The notes beneath the pieces were generated by a model that worked only from the letters and a program-made list of their open reading frames with translations, searched no databases and was not told where the DNA came from. A program made the position numbers and the translations under genes. A stretch of DNA of 64,000 bases from positions 88,970,001 through 89,034,000 of the forward strand of contig CM034546.1 in the NCBI GenBank assembly GCA_020055645.1, read 5' to 3'. Origin of the DNA: Tomocerus qinae (taxonomy: Eukaryota > Arthropoda > Collembola > Entomobryomorpha > Tomoceridae). Shown here piece after piece: positions 38,701 through 51,852 of this stretch. Positions within the stretch are counted from its first letter, which is position 1; each line of letters begins with the position of its first letter.

Positions 38701-41700
38701 GAAGTATTGGCGCCCTTTTTTGTTTTTAATTTTTTTAAAAATCAGGGCCTCATTTTTGACCTATAGCTTCCTATACTATTTTTGTCCCATTTTTTCTGGG
38801 CTATCAGAATACCCCAAAAACCAAAAGTTGGATACCGTCCTTAGCTAAAATAAATCCAGGGTATGAGTTTAAATACCATCTCCAATTCCGATCGAAAATC
38901 CTCTATTCATAAGGTAATTGGCTGTGATTCTTGCCAACCTATACATTGCTATACACGCTTCGTGTTTACCCCAATCTCTCAAAAGAACATAAAAAACATT
39001 GGCTTTCGCTCCAGATCCCAATGTCCCCTTATCCAAAGATCCAGACAATAATTCGGAATTGTGCACGACTACAACTGCGAATTGTTTTAAAAAAGCCTTG
39101 ATGTAATAAATTATTTATGCCAGTGTAAAGTGTAACAATCGTGGATTAAAAATTTCCTTTCGCCAAAGGCACCTTACATGTATCATTCACATTCAGCTCT
39201 TCCCCACTTCCAGTGTAGTTTTTGCCTTTTACTCGCAAATTAAGTTTGACTTTTGTGTATCTATTGGGTCTGAATATAACAGAAATGATTTGTTTTCCAG
39301 TCCAGAGCTGCATGGGTTTTCTAATTGCAGGTGGTGGTAACTCAACTAAATCCGTAGGGGATATTGCCGCCCAGACGATTATACGTGATGCTTCCGGTCG
39401 AGTGAAAAAAATATCTTTACTTGTTAGCAAATATGCTCCCGTAAGGAAATCTTGTGTAGCCGAGATGATTAGTTCTCCATTTCTTGGTGTGACTAGATTG
39501 GCTTCGTTCTAAGTTTACAGGTCAAACATTGCTATTTAACTGTCACGGGTATCTTAACTATGTTGTAAAACTTGGTAGTAGTAAATAAATAAATATAATA
39601 TAAATCATAAGGCAGTATTAACTTACAGCCATAAGTGTCAGTGCTTCCGCTTTAGCTTCTTCAGTCTGAGGTAAATGAATATTCATCTCGTCTCCGTCAA
39701 AGTCGGCATTGTAAGGTGCACAGACGCATTCGTTGAACCTTAATGTTCTTCCTTCCACAACCTTAGCTCGATGACACATGATACTAAGTCGATGCAGGGA
39801 AGGTTGTCGATTGAATAAAACAACGTCACCGTCGAAAGTATGTCTTTCAACGATATCTCCATTTTTAAGTTCCGCTGCCATTTTGTTTCGATCGCCGTAT
39901 TTTAAAAATTTTCTAATGGTTCCTTCTTTATTTTCAATAAAATTAGCTCCGGGATGTATATCTGGGCCATTTTTAACCAGCATTTGAAGCCATTTAATAT
40001 TATAAGGCGTAACTCTTTCTGGATAAGTTAACACTTTTGCCATGTGCACAGGAACACCAACCTATATAAAAAGATGTTTACTTTTCAATGTAAGATATTT
40101 GTCAACAGTCAGTTTTTCTTGTTTTAAAAATTGAACCTGTTGAATAAATAAATTCGGATCAGGTGAGATTACAGAGCGCCCAGAGAAGTCAACACGTTTT
40201 CCCGAAAGGTTACCTCTAAAACGACCCTAAAATGAAATTAGAGATTTTTAACGCAATTTTTTTTTAATTTAGCTAATAAAAATAACTCACCTGTTTTCCT
40301 TTTAGCCTTTGAACGAAACCTCTTCCTGTCTTTCTTTTCCCCATGTGTTGAGCAGGAATTCCAGACATTTCTGAATTGATAACCAAAGCACACTGCATCT
40401 GAATAAATTCCCAATCTTCCGCTATCATCTCTACTTTTCCACCTGATTCACGATGTTTCGTTAAGACTTCATTTAGGAAACATATCTCACTGATTTTCAT
40501 TGTAATATCGTCCTCAGTTCTACAAAAAAACAGAACTACAAATTCATATTGCCACTATTTCAACAGGCAAAATAACAACAAAATAGTTCCTTCCATAAAC
40601 TCACGTTCCAGCTTTAATTTCCGAAATAACTGACGGTCGAATGCAGATGGGCGGTACGGGAATCTTCTTAAGTATTAGGTCGGTAGGTGCCCCTCCAACG
40701 CCCATCATCAAGAAAGGTATATCATCCATAGAAATTCTGTCAAATAACTCTATCACAATTAAAGGATTAAGGACTTCTACAGTCGGATCTAATTGGGAAA
40801 ATTTTCCGGCAGTAGAACCCTCGAACTCTCCTGCAACAACAAAATATGACCTGTAGAATTAAGTGACAGAAATCATTAGGTATTTCACTTTAATAATTTA
40901 CTTTGAAATTCTTTGAATGGTTCTCCATTTTTAGCATAGCGGAATTTATCGTGGGCAATTTTAAGCATCCCACATTTCTTTACGACTCCATTTGGTGCCC
41001 CACAGTATATACAAATGTGCATCTTTTTAGCCAAAGTGATGATTTTCTTTCGGATAGCTTTCTTCGACAGATAACTCAGATCATCCTTTGTTACTCTTCT
41101 TCGTAACTCGTCTTTGTCAGTTGGTTTCAATAGTAATTTGCCACAACACTAAACAGAGTTTGAATAAAATGTTGTTTCTAAATGTTGAATGTAATAATAC
41201 ATTTTGATTTTGGCAAGGAATGTTAATGCGTTAATGTTAATTAATTACCTTGCATATACATTGAAGGATGTTGAGTACAGCAGCGAAATATCCACAATGG
41301 AAAACTGGAAGCTCTAGATCCACATAGCCAAAATGTCCAACACAATCCACCATTCCTTTTCCACATGTGGAACATTTGAAATCTTTGCTACAAGTCCCCA
41401 TTCTTCTGTCCAAAACTCCATGAGAAACCGGGGTTCGTTTGCCATCTTGCTGGTATAAATGTTTAGCCACCACTCGTAGTTGTCCCTGACGTGCTGTGTC
41501 TTCAGCACTGCTGATTGTAAAGTGCACATTCGACCTAAACCATCGGAAAATTGTTTTAAAAGCACCTCAATTATCCTTATTGATTACTTATATTACGAGT
41601 TAGATATTTGGGTATGATGTATGATAGATTATCATTTCTAGTACATAATTTGACATTATTAATAATAATAAGTGATAAGCAAAATGACTTACACTCTGTA

Positions 41701-41736
41701 GCGATTATCATAATCTCGAAATTGTTCTTTAACCAT
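35788..41736 (-). CDS. POLR3A: DNA-directed RNA polymerase III subunit RPC1 (largest subunit), complete
   Basis: Catalytic largest subunit of RNA polymerase III, which transcribes tRNA, 5S rRNA and other small RNAs in the nucleus. Exons, 5' to 3': 41693-41736, 41249-41534, 40902-41148, 40605-40830, 40291-40519, 40137-40226, 39627-40061, 39178-39508, 38877-39074, 37822-38157, 36685-37733, 36296-36471, 35788-36199. They sum to 4059 nt, 1352 aa (human 1390), and every junction keeps frame. The start [11 protein letters not shown] matches the human MVKEQFRE. Visible landmarks are the N-terminal zinc-binding [14 protein letters not shown], a CIYCGAPNG...KKC cluster, and the active-site [10 protein letters not shown] with Asp 494, 496 and 498. 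Later come [18 protein letters not shown], the bridge-helix and trigger-loop region ([18 protein letters not shown]) and the C-terminal [20 protein letters not shown]. Most introns are 64-213 bp; intron 9 is 719 bp and holds a palindrome. The sixth intron has the weak donor GTTCAA. Head to head with Mcm7. Confidence 0.97.
38208..38840. repeat. 633-bp near-perfect palindrome (foldback element) in RPC1 intron 9
   Basis: The left arm, 38,208-38,514, starts GGACGGTATCCAACTTTTGG. The right arm, 38,532-38,840, ends with its reverse complement. The arms are almost identical along about 307 bp and are separated by a 17-base centre (38,515-38,531). Outside the arms the direct octamers TTAGTTAA (left, about 8 bp away) and TTAGCTAA (immediately right) are seen, but no clean target duplication. 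It is likely a foldback or MITE-type DNA transposon relic that inserted in the intron. The RPC1 transcript would form a long hairpin. Confidence 0.85.
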
Positions 41737-42671
41737 TATTTTTTGCTTTCAATTCAATTAAATTTATAATTAACAACGTGCTTAGTAGTCACTTCTTGAA
41801 ACGTTCTCCTCTTTAATCTTTATGATGTATGAGGAAAACTGCATTACTTTTCTTTTTCTAGTTTAGCAATTTCATCAGCTTTCAGCTATAAATTTTTGCG
41901 ATTCATAGTCATATACATTCAACATTATCGGGTTTTATATTATGTACATATATTTTGTACATGGTGTCGTTGGTCATAGACACGTGTTAATTTAAATAAA
42001 TTAATTTTCGATATAGGAGAACAAATACTGTTTCACAACGTGAAACGTAAAGTCGAATGAGTATTAAATATCTTAACTAGAGAACAAACTAGGAGAACAA
42101 ACGTAATTAGCAATTTATTGCATTTTGCAGTTCACCTGCCTGCACGTAATTTTTCAAAAAGACAGAAGGCATACCCAAACAACGCACACCGTACCGTACA
42201 GCGTACACGATGTTTACGACAATTAAATTATAAATGAGAATTCGTTTTGTATTTTGGCTCCGGAGACATATGTTGAAATAGATGGACTTTCCCTCTGAGC
42301 AAAAAGGACGAATAGTATAAAGGCGGGCTAACACTCGGTGATTGTCTTTGTACAAGCAGCAACAGCAACTGACTAGGCTGCGGCTGTTGTTGATTCCTAT
42401 TCCTATGCTACTTGTAAGTGTAGTTGTAACTTTAACTGATTATTTGCGCTGTCAACTGTTGTTGTCAGTTGTTGATATTGGAAAGCGGTGAATTTTTCGA
42501 CCAGAGGGATTACCTTACCTTGCACTTTTCGTCGAAGAATAAAAGGTCTATTTATTTTTTGAGTGCAGAGTATTAAGGAGTAACTGTGAGAGCCTTAAGA
42601 GATCTTAAGTGTTGATTTTATTCCCTCCCTTTGTCTCAAGTCAAGTCCCAAAGAATTGACAAGTAGAGGAA
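41737..42671. promoter_or_regulatory. Divergent intergenic promoter region between RPC1 and Mcm7
   Basis: The start codons of RPC1 (minus) and Mcm7 (plus) lie 935 bp apart and face away from each other, so both promoters and 5'UTRs must lie here unless upstream non-coding exons exist. I see no convincing TATA box or other named site. One TTTGCGC, near 42,446, only loosely resembles an E2F site. Short open frames in it show no protein features. Confidence 0.6.
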
Positions 42672-46466
<3,795 letters not shown>

Positions 46467-46865
46467 TATTTCAGTTCGAAAATTTTTCACTTTTAATTAA
46501 CATTTAAATTAATAGTAATTTTTCTGTTATTAATGTCTGCTGATAACTCAATATTATGATGGTATTTGTACAATACTGCTCATTAATCTAATTCTAAACT
46601 AACCTCTTTTACCTCTGTGTTGTGTACACTTTTCTGTTTTCCATTGTATTATTTCAGTTCTGATTCTGACATGTCAAACTAACCTTAAACACAACTGCTA
46701 TAAATTTTATTGTTTCTTTTATGAGCCATTTTATAATACAATACACTATTTTCTAACAAGTGTTAAACAAAAGATACAACGGTTTGTGTTTTATAGAACC
46801 TAATGAACATTTTTTAATAAAAATCCGTAAATTATAAAAAATTTTAATTTACAATTACATTCATT
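46467..46865. terminator. Convergent 3'UTR region of Mcm7 and EMC5
   Basis: The two genes end 399 bp apart. A plus-strand AATAAA at 46,816-46,821 could serve Mcm7, and a minus-strand AATAAA (TTTATT on the plus strand at 46,706-46,711) could serve EMC5. If both are used, the two mRNAs overlap antisense at their 3' ends. The signals are seen in the sequence; their use is inferred. Confidence 0.45.
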
Positions 46866-47605
46866 TTAAGCATTTCCAAATAATTTTTTCCCGCGATGGT
46901 TAAACGTTATAAAATTCGGTCGATGAAGAAACGATTCGCATGATTTGCAGGCTAGATCTTCTACTGCTCGAATTTCCTTGAATGTTTTTGTAGCTGATGC
47001 TCCCCAAACAGCCAGTGCAACTCCTAGCAGCCCTTCAATCATCATCTGATTATACAGATAAATAAAAATTGCAATCATTAAGTCAACTATAATAGTATAG
47101 CTTGCAAAATTTAATAGACGTTTCCCACAATTCCATAGGAAACCTCTATTAGCTATTATTTTATTTCAATAATCAATTAATTAAAAACATTACATCAAGA
47201 GGCAGTCTTGTAAATTCTTCCTCGTTGTATCGAATGAAAGAGAGATCTGCGTACATGAAAAATTTATTTTCGGATGATTACATTGGCAATTTACATTAGC
47301 ATATAAATAAATAAATGTGAAATGCTATACAAAACAAAATATTTGGAGATTAAAAAAATTATTATTAAAGAAATGCTACAAAAAGTAATTTTCGATTGAA
47401 GTACTACAAAAGGTAAAAAAAGAAGTTTTAATAAGACTAAAGCAGTTAATCAGCCAGCACCCACCAGGCGAGCCAGGAGTATTAAATAAAACACAAACAC
47501 AACGCCAGCTACAGAACACAACAAAAGAAAAGACTTACGCTGTGACACAGAATATCCTGTATGGAAAAGAAGAAACACTCCAATAAAGACGCCTATTTTC
47601 CCCAT
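46866..47605 (-). CDS. EMC5: ER membrane protein complex subunit 5 (EMC5 / MMGT1), complete
   Basis: Small subunit of the ER membrane protein complex, an insertase for tail-anchored and multi-pass membrane proteins; also named membrane magnesium transporter 1. Exons: 47539-47605, 47194-47246, 46866-47045, giving 99 aa. Exon 1 reads MGKIGVFIGVFLLFHTGYSV then SQ, the first membrane segment. Joined to exon 2 it yields SQHLSFIRYNEEEFTRLPLD, matching the human [20 protein letters not shown]. Exon 3 gives the second membrane segment (MMIEGLLGVALAVWGASA) and the hallmark RPNFITFNHRGKKLF (human HPSFYVFNHRGRVLF). The C-terminal tail is shorter than in vertebrates (131 aa in human). Splice sites are GT-AG with matching phases. 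Confidence 0.92.
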
Positions 47606-47989
47606 TGTTCGACCCATTTCGAATACAATTTTAAGAAATCTCAGAGGCTGGACAAGAAAACTGAAAATAATTTTAATCTTTTTGAAATAAGTGTCTGTTC
47701 AGAAAGTTCAGATCGTAAATTAACTTTAGCGCCAATGATTTGATGATGAAAAATGGCAGGTCTTAGTTGTCCATTCTACACTCCATAGTCCATAACCTCC
47801 TCTATACTACCTTTGTATACTTCCGTTTCGTGCTAATAAATATTCATTCTTACACCACATTAACTGCTTTGCTTCGCCACTTTAACTTCGATTCTCCCGG
47901 GACAAACTACTTAACTATTATTTTAATAATAACTACTAGTGCGAACAGTAACACTACGGAGTCATGTTCGACAATGCATGTTAACTGGA
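47606..47989. other. EMC5 upstream region
   Basis: Between the EMC5 start codon and the satellite block. It should hold the EMC5 promoter and 5'UTR. No named site recognised. Confidence 0.4.
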
Positions 47990-48060
47990 AAACCTACAGC
48001 AAGCCGTAACAGAAGCTCGCCTGAGCAAAGGGGACCGTGTGCAAATTGGTGGAATAGAAA

Positions 48061-48500
48061 TAAGTATGATTTTGAATATTAAAGTGAACATTAATTCAAA
48101 TTAGATTAGTATAATTCATAATCCAAAATAATAACTATCAAAATCAACAGGATACCAAAATAGATTAATGTTGACTATCAAAATCAACAGTAATTCAAAT
48201 TTGATTAATTAGGAGTATTAAAATCAACAGAAATTCAAATTTGATTAATTAGGAGTATTAAAATCAACAGAAATTCAAATTTTATTAATTAAGAGTATTA
48301 AAATCGACAGGATACCAAAACAGTTTAATGTTGACTATCAAAATCAACAGAAAATCAAAATAAATTAATGTTGACTATAATAAGCAATAGAAAATCAAAA
48401 TTGATTAATATTGTGTATCAAAATCAACAGAAAATCAAAGTCGATTAATATTGGCTATCAAAATCAAAAGTAATTCGAAAAATGTAAATTTGGCTATCAA
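48061..48500. repeat. Minisatellite array 1 (~39-bp unit)
   Basis: Roughly eleven degenerate copies of a unit centred on GACTATCAAAATCAACAG, with the inverted pair AATCAA/TTGATT in most copies. Flanked by module A on the left and a fragment of module D on the right. Confidence 0.8.
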
Positions 48501-48545
48501 TTTGAATATAAATCGACTTCCGTCCTAAAATGGTTATTTTTCGGT

Positions 48546-48776
48546 TTTAGCTCGCCTGAAAAGGCAGCATATAGAATCGCACAGTCCGTCCGTCCGTCCG
48601 TTTACACGATAACTTTTGAAGACATTGATGGATTTCAACTAAACTTGGCAAAAACATTGCCTATGGACCTGTGACAAAGCCTATTGAAAATGGGCCACAT
48701 GGGTCCACAGGTTGCTGAGATGCGGCGCGCACTTTGTCTTCATTTTGATAGTCAAAATGAAAATGTGGCATTAAAT
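48546..48776 (+). mobile_element. Module B copy 1 (forward), probable non-autonomous DNA element
   Basis: Begins TTTTAGCTCGCCTGA, then a GTCCGTCCGTCC run and ACACGATAACTTTTGAAGAC, and ends at CATTTTGATAGTCAAAATGA. It is the reverse orientation of the copies at 50,105 and 51,275. No coding capacity. The class is uncertain: terminal-repeat MITE, or Helitron-like because of a hairpin at the end. Confidence 0.6.
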
Positions 48777-48779
48777 GGA

Positions 48780-49065
48780 TTGACTATAAAAATCAACAGA
48801 AAATCAAAATTAATTAATTTTGACTAGAAATCAACAGAAAATCAAAATTGATTAATTTTGACTATAGAAATCAACAGAAAATCAAAATTGATTAATTTTG
48901 ACCATAAAAATCAACAGAAAATCAAAATTGATTAATTTTGACTATGAAAATCAACAGAAAATTAAAATTGATTAACTTTGACTATGAAAATCAACAGAAA
49001 ATCAAAATTGATTAATTTTGACTATTAAAATTAACATAAAATAAATAAATGTTGATTTTAAAACT
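48780..49065. repeat. Minisatellite array 2 (~39-bp unit)
   Basis: About seven quite uniform copies reading AAAATCAACAGAAAATCAAA followed by ATTGATTAATTTTGACTAT. The higher uniformity than in array 1 suggests more recent expansion or homogenisation. Confidence 0.8.
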
Positions 49066-49123
49066 ACGAGTTGAAAATCATTCATGCATGGTCCATGCCA
49101 TGCCATGCCGATTTAATGTTTTC

Positions 49124-49425
49124 AAAACCTACAGCAAGCCGTAACAGAAGCTCGCCTGAGTAAAGGTTACCGTGTACACATTTTGGTAGACGAAAAGTAC
49201 TCGCACGTAAAACAAAACCGAGCGCACTGATTTTGATCCAACTTTCGGAAATGAGTCTTTAAATATGTAGCTACGACATATTAAAACCTACAGCAAGCCG
49301 TAACAGAAGCTCGCCTGAGTAAAGGTTGCCGTGTACACATTTTGGTAGCCGAAAAGTACTCGCACTTAACAGAAAACCGAGCGTTTTAGAACGGAGTCTT
49401 TATATTGATAGCTACGACATATTAA
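49124..49425. repeat. Tandem duplication of module A (period 159 bp)
   Basis: AAAACCTACAGCAAGCCGTA occurs at 49,124 and 49,283, each followed by AGCTCGCCTGAGTAAAGGTT, TTTTGGTAG.CGAAAAGTAC and GCTACGACATATTA. The second copy is slightly shorter. A third, diverged copy starts the block at about 47,990. Confidence 0.8.
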
Positions 49426-49469
49426 AAATTTAGACATTGATATTATAGGGAAACGAAGCTATATCACTT

Positions 49470-49935
49470 GAAAAATCAACATACAATTAAAATTGATAAT
49501 TGTTGACTGAAAATCAACAGAAAATCAAAATGGATTAATGTTGGCTATGAAAATCAACAAAAAATCTAAATTGATTAATGTTGACTATGAAAATCAACAG
49601 AAATCAAAATTGAATTAATGTTGACTATGAAAATTAACAGAAAATCAAAATTGATTAATTTTGAGTTATGAAAATCAACAAAAAATCAAAATTGATTAAT
49701 TTTGGCTAAGAAAATCAACAAAAAATCTAAATTGATTAATGTTGACTATGAAATTCAAAGAAAATCAAAATTGATTAATGCTGGCTTTGAAAATCAACAG
49801 AAAATCAAAATTAGTTAGTATTGAGTATTAAAATTAGCAGAAAATTAAAATTAATTAATATTGACTATGAAAATCAAAAGGGAATCAAAATCGGTCAATA
49901 TTGTTTATCAAAATCAATAGGAATTCGAAAAATGC
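49470..49935. repeat. Minisatellite array 3 (~39-bp unit)
   Basis: About twelve copies, with GACTATGAAAATCAACAG and TTGATTAATGTT as the common core. Preceded by module C and followed by module D. Confidence 0.8.
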
Positions 49936-50104
49936 AAGTTTGACTTTATAATTGAATACAAATGCGAAATAGATTTATTTCCGTCCTCTAATTGTTATTT
50001 TCCGGTTTGATTTGCTTTATTATATCTTAAATTTGGTCAAAGCGGCATTTAATATTTTGCACTATCTCTCTAACAATTCATTGGAAGCACAATTGAAGTT
50101 CTAA

Positions 50105-50370
50105 TGTCCATTTCATGCCAAATTTTCATTTTGACTATCAAAATGAAGACAAAGTGAGCGCGCGGTATCTCAGCAACCAATAGACCTATTTACCCCAAAT
50201 TCAATAGGGATCGTCAGTGGTCCACAGGCATTGTTTTTGCCAAGTTTGGTCAATATCCGTTATCGCTTTCGAAAGTTATCGTGGGGACGGACGGACGTAC
50301 GGACGGACGGACGGACGGACGTACGGACGGACTGTGCGGTTCTATAAGCTCGCTTTCTCAGGCGAGCTAA
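50105..50370 (-). mobile_element. Module B copy 2 (reverse)
   Basis: Starts near TTCATTTTGACTATCAAAAT and passes through GCGCGCGGTATCTCAGCAAC and a GGAC/GTAC run at about 50,284-50,336. It ends AGCTCGCTTTCTCAGGCGAG then CTAA. The arms AGCTCGC and GCGAGCT make a terminal stem-loop. Non-coding. Confidence 0.6.
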
Positions 50371-50399
50371 AATTCAGACACTGATATTATAAGGAAACG

Positions 50400-51010
50400 A
50401 AGCTATATGCTATATAATCAAAATTCAAAATATATTAATATTGACTATCTAAATCAATACATAATGAAAATATATTAGTATTAATGTTGACTATAAAAAT
50501 CAACAGAAACTCAAAGTACATTATGTTAACTATAAAAACCAACAGAAAATCAAAGTACATTATGTTAACTATAAAAATCAACAGAAAATCAAAGTCCTTT
50601 AAGATTGACTGTAAAAATCAACAGAAAATCCAAGTACATTAATGTTGACCATAAAAATCAACAGAAAATCAAAGTACATTAATGTTGACTTTAAAAATTA
50701 ATAGAAAATCAAAGTACATTAATGTTGACCATAAAAATCAGCAGAAAATCAAATTACATTAATATTGACTATAAAAATCAACAGAAAATCAAAATTGATT
50801 AATGCTGACTATGAAAATCAACATAAAATCAAAATTGATTAATGCTGACTATGAATATCAACAGAAAATCAAAATTGATTAATGTTGATTTATAAAATCA
50901 ACAGAAAATCAAAGTACATTAATGTTGACTATGAAAATCAACAGATATTCAACTTTGATTGATTATGAGTATTAAAATCAACAGAAATTTAAAGTCGGTT
51001 AATAATGACT
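50400..51010. repeat. Minisatellite array 4 (~39-bp unit)
   Basis: About sixteen copies. Many carry a subtype ending AAAGTACATTAATG instead of AAAATTGATTAATG, so this array has its own variant that spread locally. Confidence 0.8.
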
Positions 51011-51274
51011 ATCAAAATTAAAAGGAAATCGAAAAAAGGAATTTGACTATCAATTTGAATATAAATTCGAAATTGATTTATTTTCATCCTATAATGCGTA
51101 TTTTGCAGTTTCATTTACGTTATTATAAAATCTTAAATTTGGTAGAAGCGGAGTTAAATATTTTATACTATCCCGCTAACAATTAATAGGAAACACAATT
51201 GAAATTTACTGTACTATCTGTTTAATCTGTCTCCATAATACATTTTCATGTTTACCTGAAAATATTTTTATGGC

Positions 51275-51509
51275 CCATTTTCTGCTTTGACTATCAAATA
51301 AAGACAAATTGAGCGCGCGGTATCTCAGCAACTTATGGACCGATTTGACCCAAAATCAATAGGGTTCGTCCCCAGTCCATAGGCATTGTTTATGCGTAAT
51401 TTGGTCAACTTCGGTCAATGCGTTCGAAAGTTATCGTGCGTCCGGACGGACGGACGGACGGACGGACAGACAATACGGTTCTATAAGCTGCCTTATTCAG
51501 GCGAGCTAA
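51275..51509 (-). mobile_element. Module B copy 3 (reverse)
   Basis: Similar to copy 2: TTGACTATCAAATAAAGACA, GCGCGCGGTATCTCAGCAAC, a GGAC run at about 51,434-51,466, and an end CAGGCGAGCTAA. The stem partner reads AGCTGCC, so its terminal hairpin is weaker. Confidence 0.6.
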
Positions 51510-51578
51510 TAATGTACCCCAACACATACCTTCATGTGCTAAATTTAGTACATAGAGGTATGCGTTGGGGTACATTAT
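51509..51578. repeat. Inverted repeat with 23-bp arms
   Basis: ATAATGTACCCCAACACATA at 51,509 pairs with the reverse complement ending at 51,578. The 23-bp arms have one mismatch and a loop of about 24 bases. It directly abuts module B copy 3. It may be a tiny foldback element or the end of a larger one. Confidence 0.75.
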
Positions 51579-51789
51579 CGAAAACATTATGAAATGAATG
51601 TGTAATGTGTACAAATGTAACAAATGGATAGTGTGCTGTACTATCTGTTTAATCTGTCTCCATAATACATTTTCATGTTTACCTGAAAATATAATTTCTT
51701 AATTTATTTTTGAAGTAGAAGAAAGAGTTAGGACTCGAAGTAATAGATATTTAGAGATTTATTAGTATAGTGAGATAGTCATTATTATT

Positions 51790-51852
51790 ATGGAGTTGGT
51801 TGGTGACGCGCTGCGGGAGTTTGTCAAGTCGACGAGGAAAAGTCCTTATAAG
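51790..51852 (+). CDS. Possible first coding exon of an unidentified gene
   Basis: ATG at 51,790 opens MELVGDALREFVKSTRKSPY, then K, then the donor GTACAA in phase 0. The 63 bp are much more GC-rich than their surroundings and have coding-like third positions. I do not recognise the protein. No downstream exon was found in the remaining 12 kb, so if real the gene has a long first intron, like how. It could also be chance. Confidence 0.3.

Larger units (their letters stand above)
47990..51510. repeat. Composite satellite block: minisatellite arrays alternating with AGCTCGCCTGA-ended modules
   Basis: About 3.5 kb built from four kinds of unit. Module A (CTACAGCAAGCCGTAACAGA...) occurs at about 47,990, 49,124 and 49,283. 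Module B, with a TTAGCTCGCCTGA terminus and GTCC/GGAC run, occurs once forward and twice reversed. Module C (GATATTATA.GGAAACGAAG) occurs near 49,433 and 50,373. Module D (...TCTTAAATTTGGT...) occurs near 49,935 and 51,010. They are interleaved with four arrays of a ~39-bp unit. The segments 49,433-50,371 and 50,372-51,510 have the same order (C, array, D, reversed B), so they are a divergent ~1-kb tandem duplication. Confidence 0.8.
51209..51692. repeat. Exact 57-bp direct repeats flanking a module B copy and a hairpin
   Basis: The 57 bp at 51,209-51,265, starting CTGTACTATCTGTTTAATCT, recur without visible change at 51,636-51,692. Between them lie module B copy 3 and an inverted repeat. The exact identity implies a recent duplication. 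Confidence 0.85.

Noticed and set aside
39061-39074. Alternative splice between RPC1 exons 8 and 9 using TGTAAG|GTGCCT or the acceptor after TTGTAG
   Set aside because: Phases do not match. The donor GTAAGG after GAC ACA T with the acceptor after TTCGCAG restores [12 protein letters not shown], as in the family.
48061-51010. CRISPR-like regular repeats
   Set aside because: The ~39-bp units are contiguous and degenerate, with no unique spacers and no cas genes, in a eukaryotic genome. They are a minisatellite.
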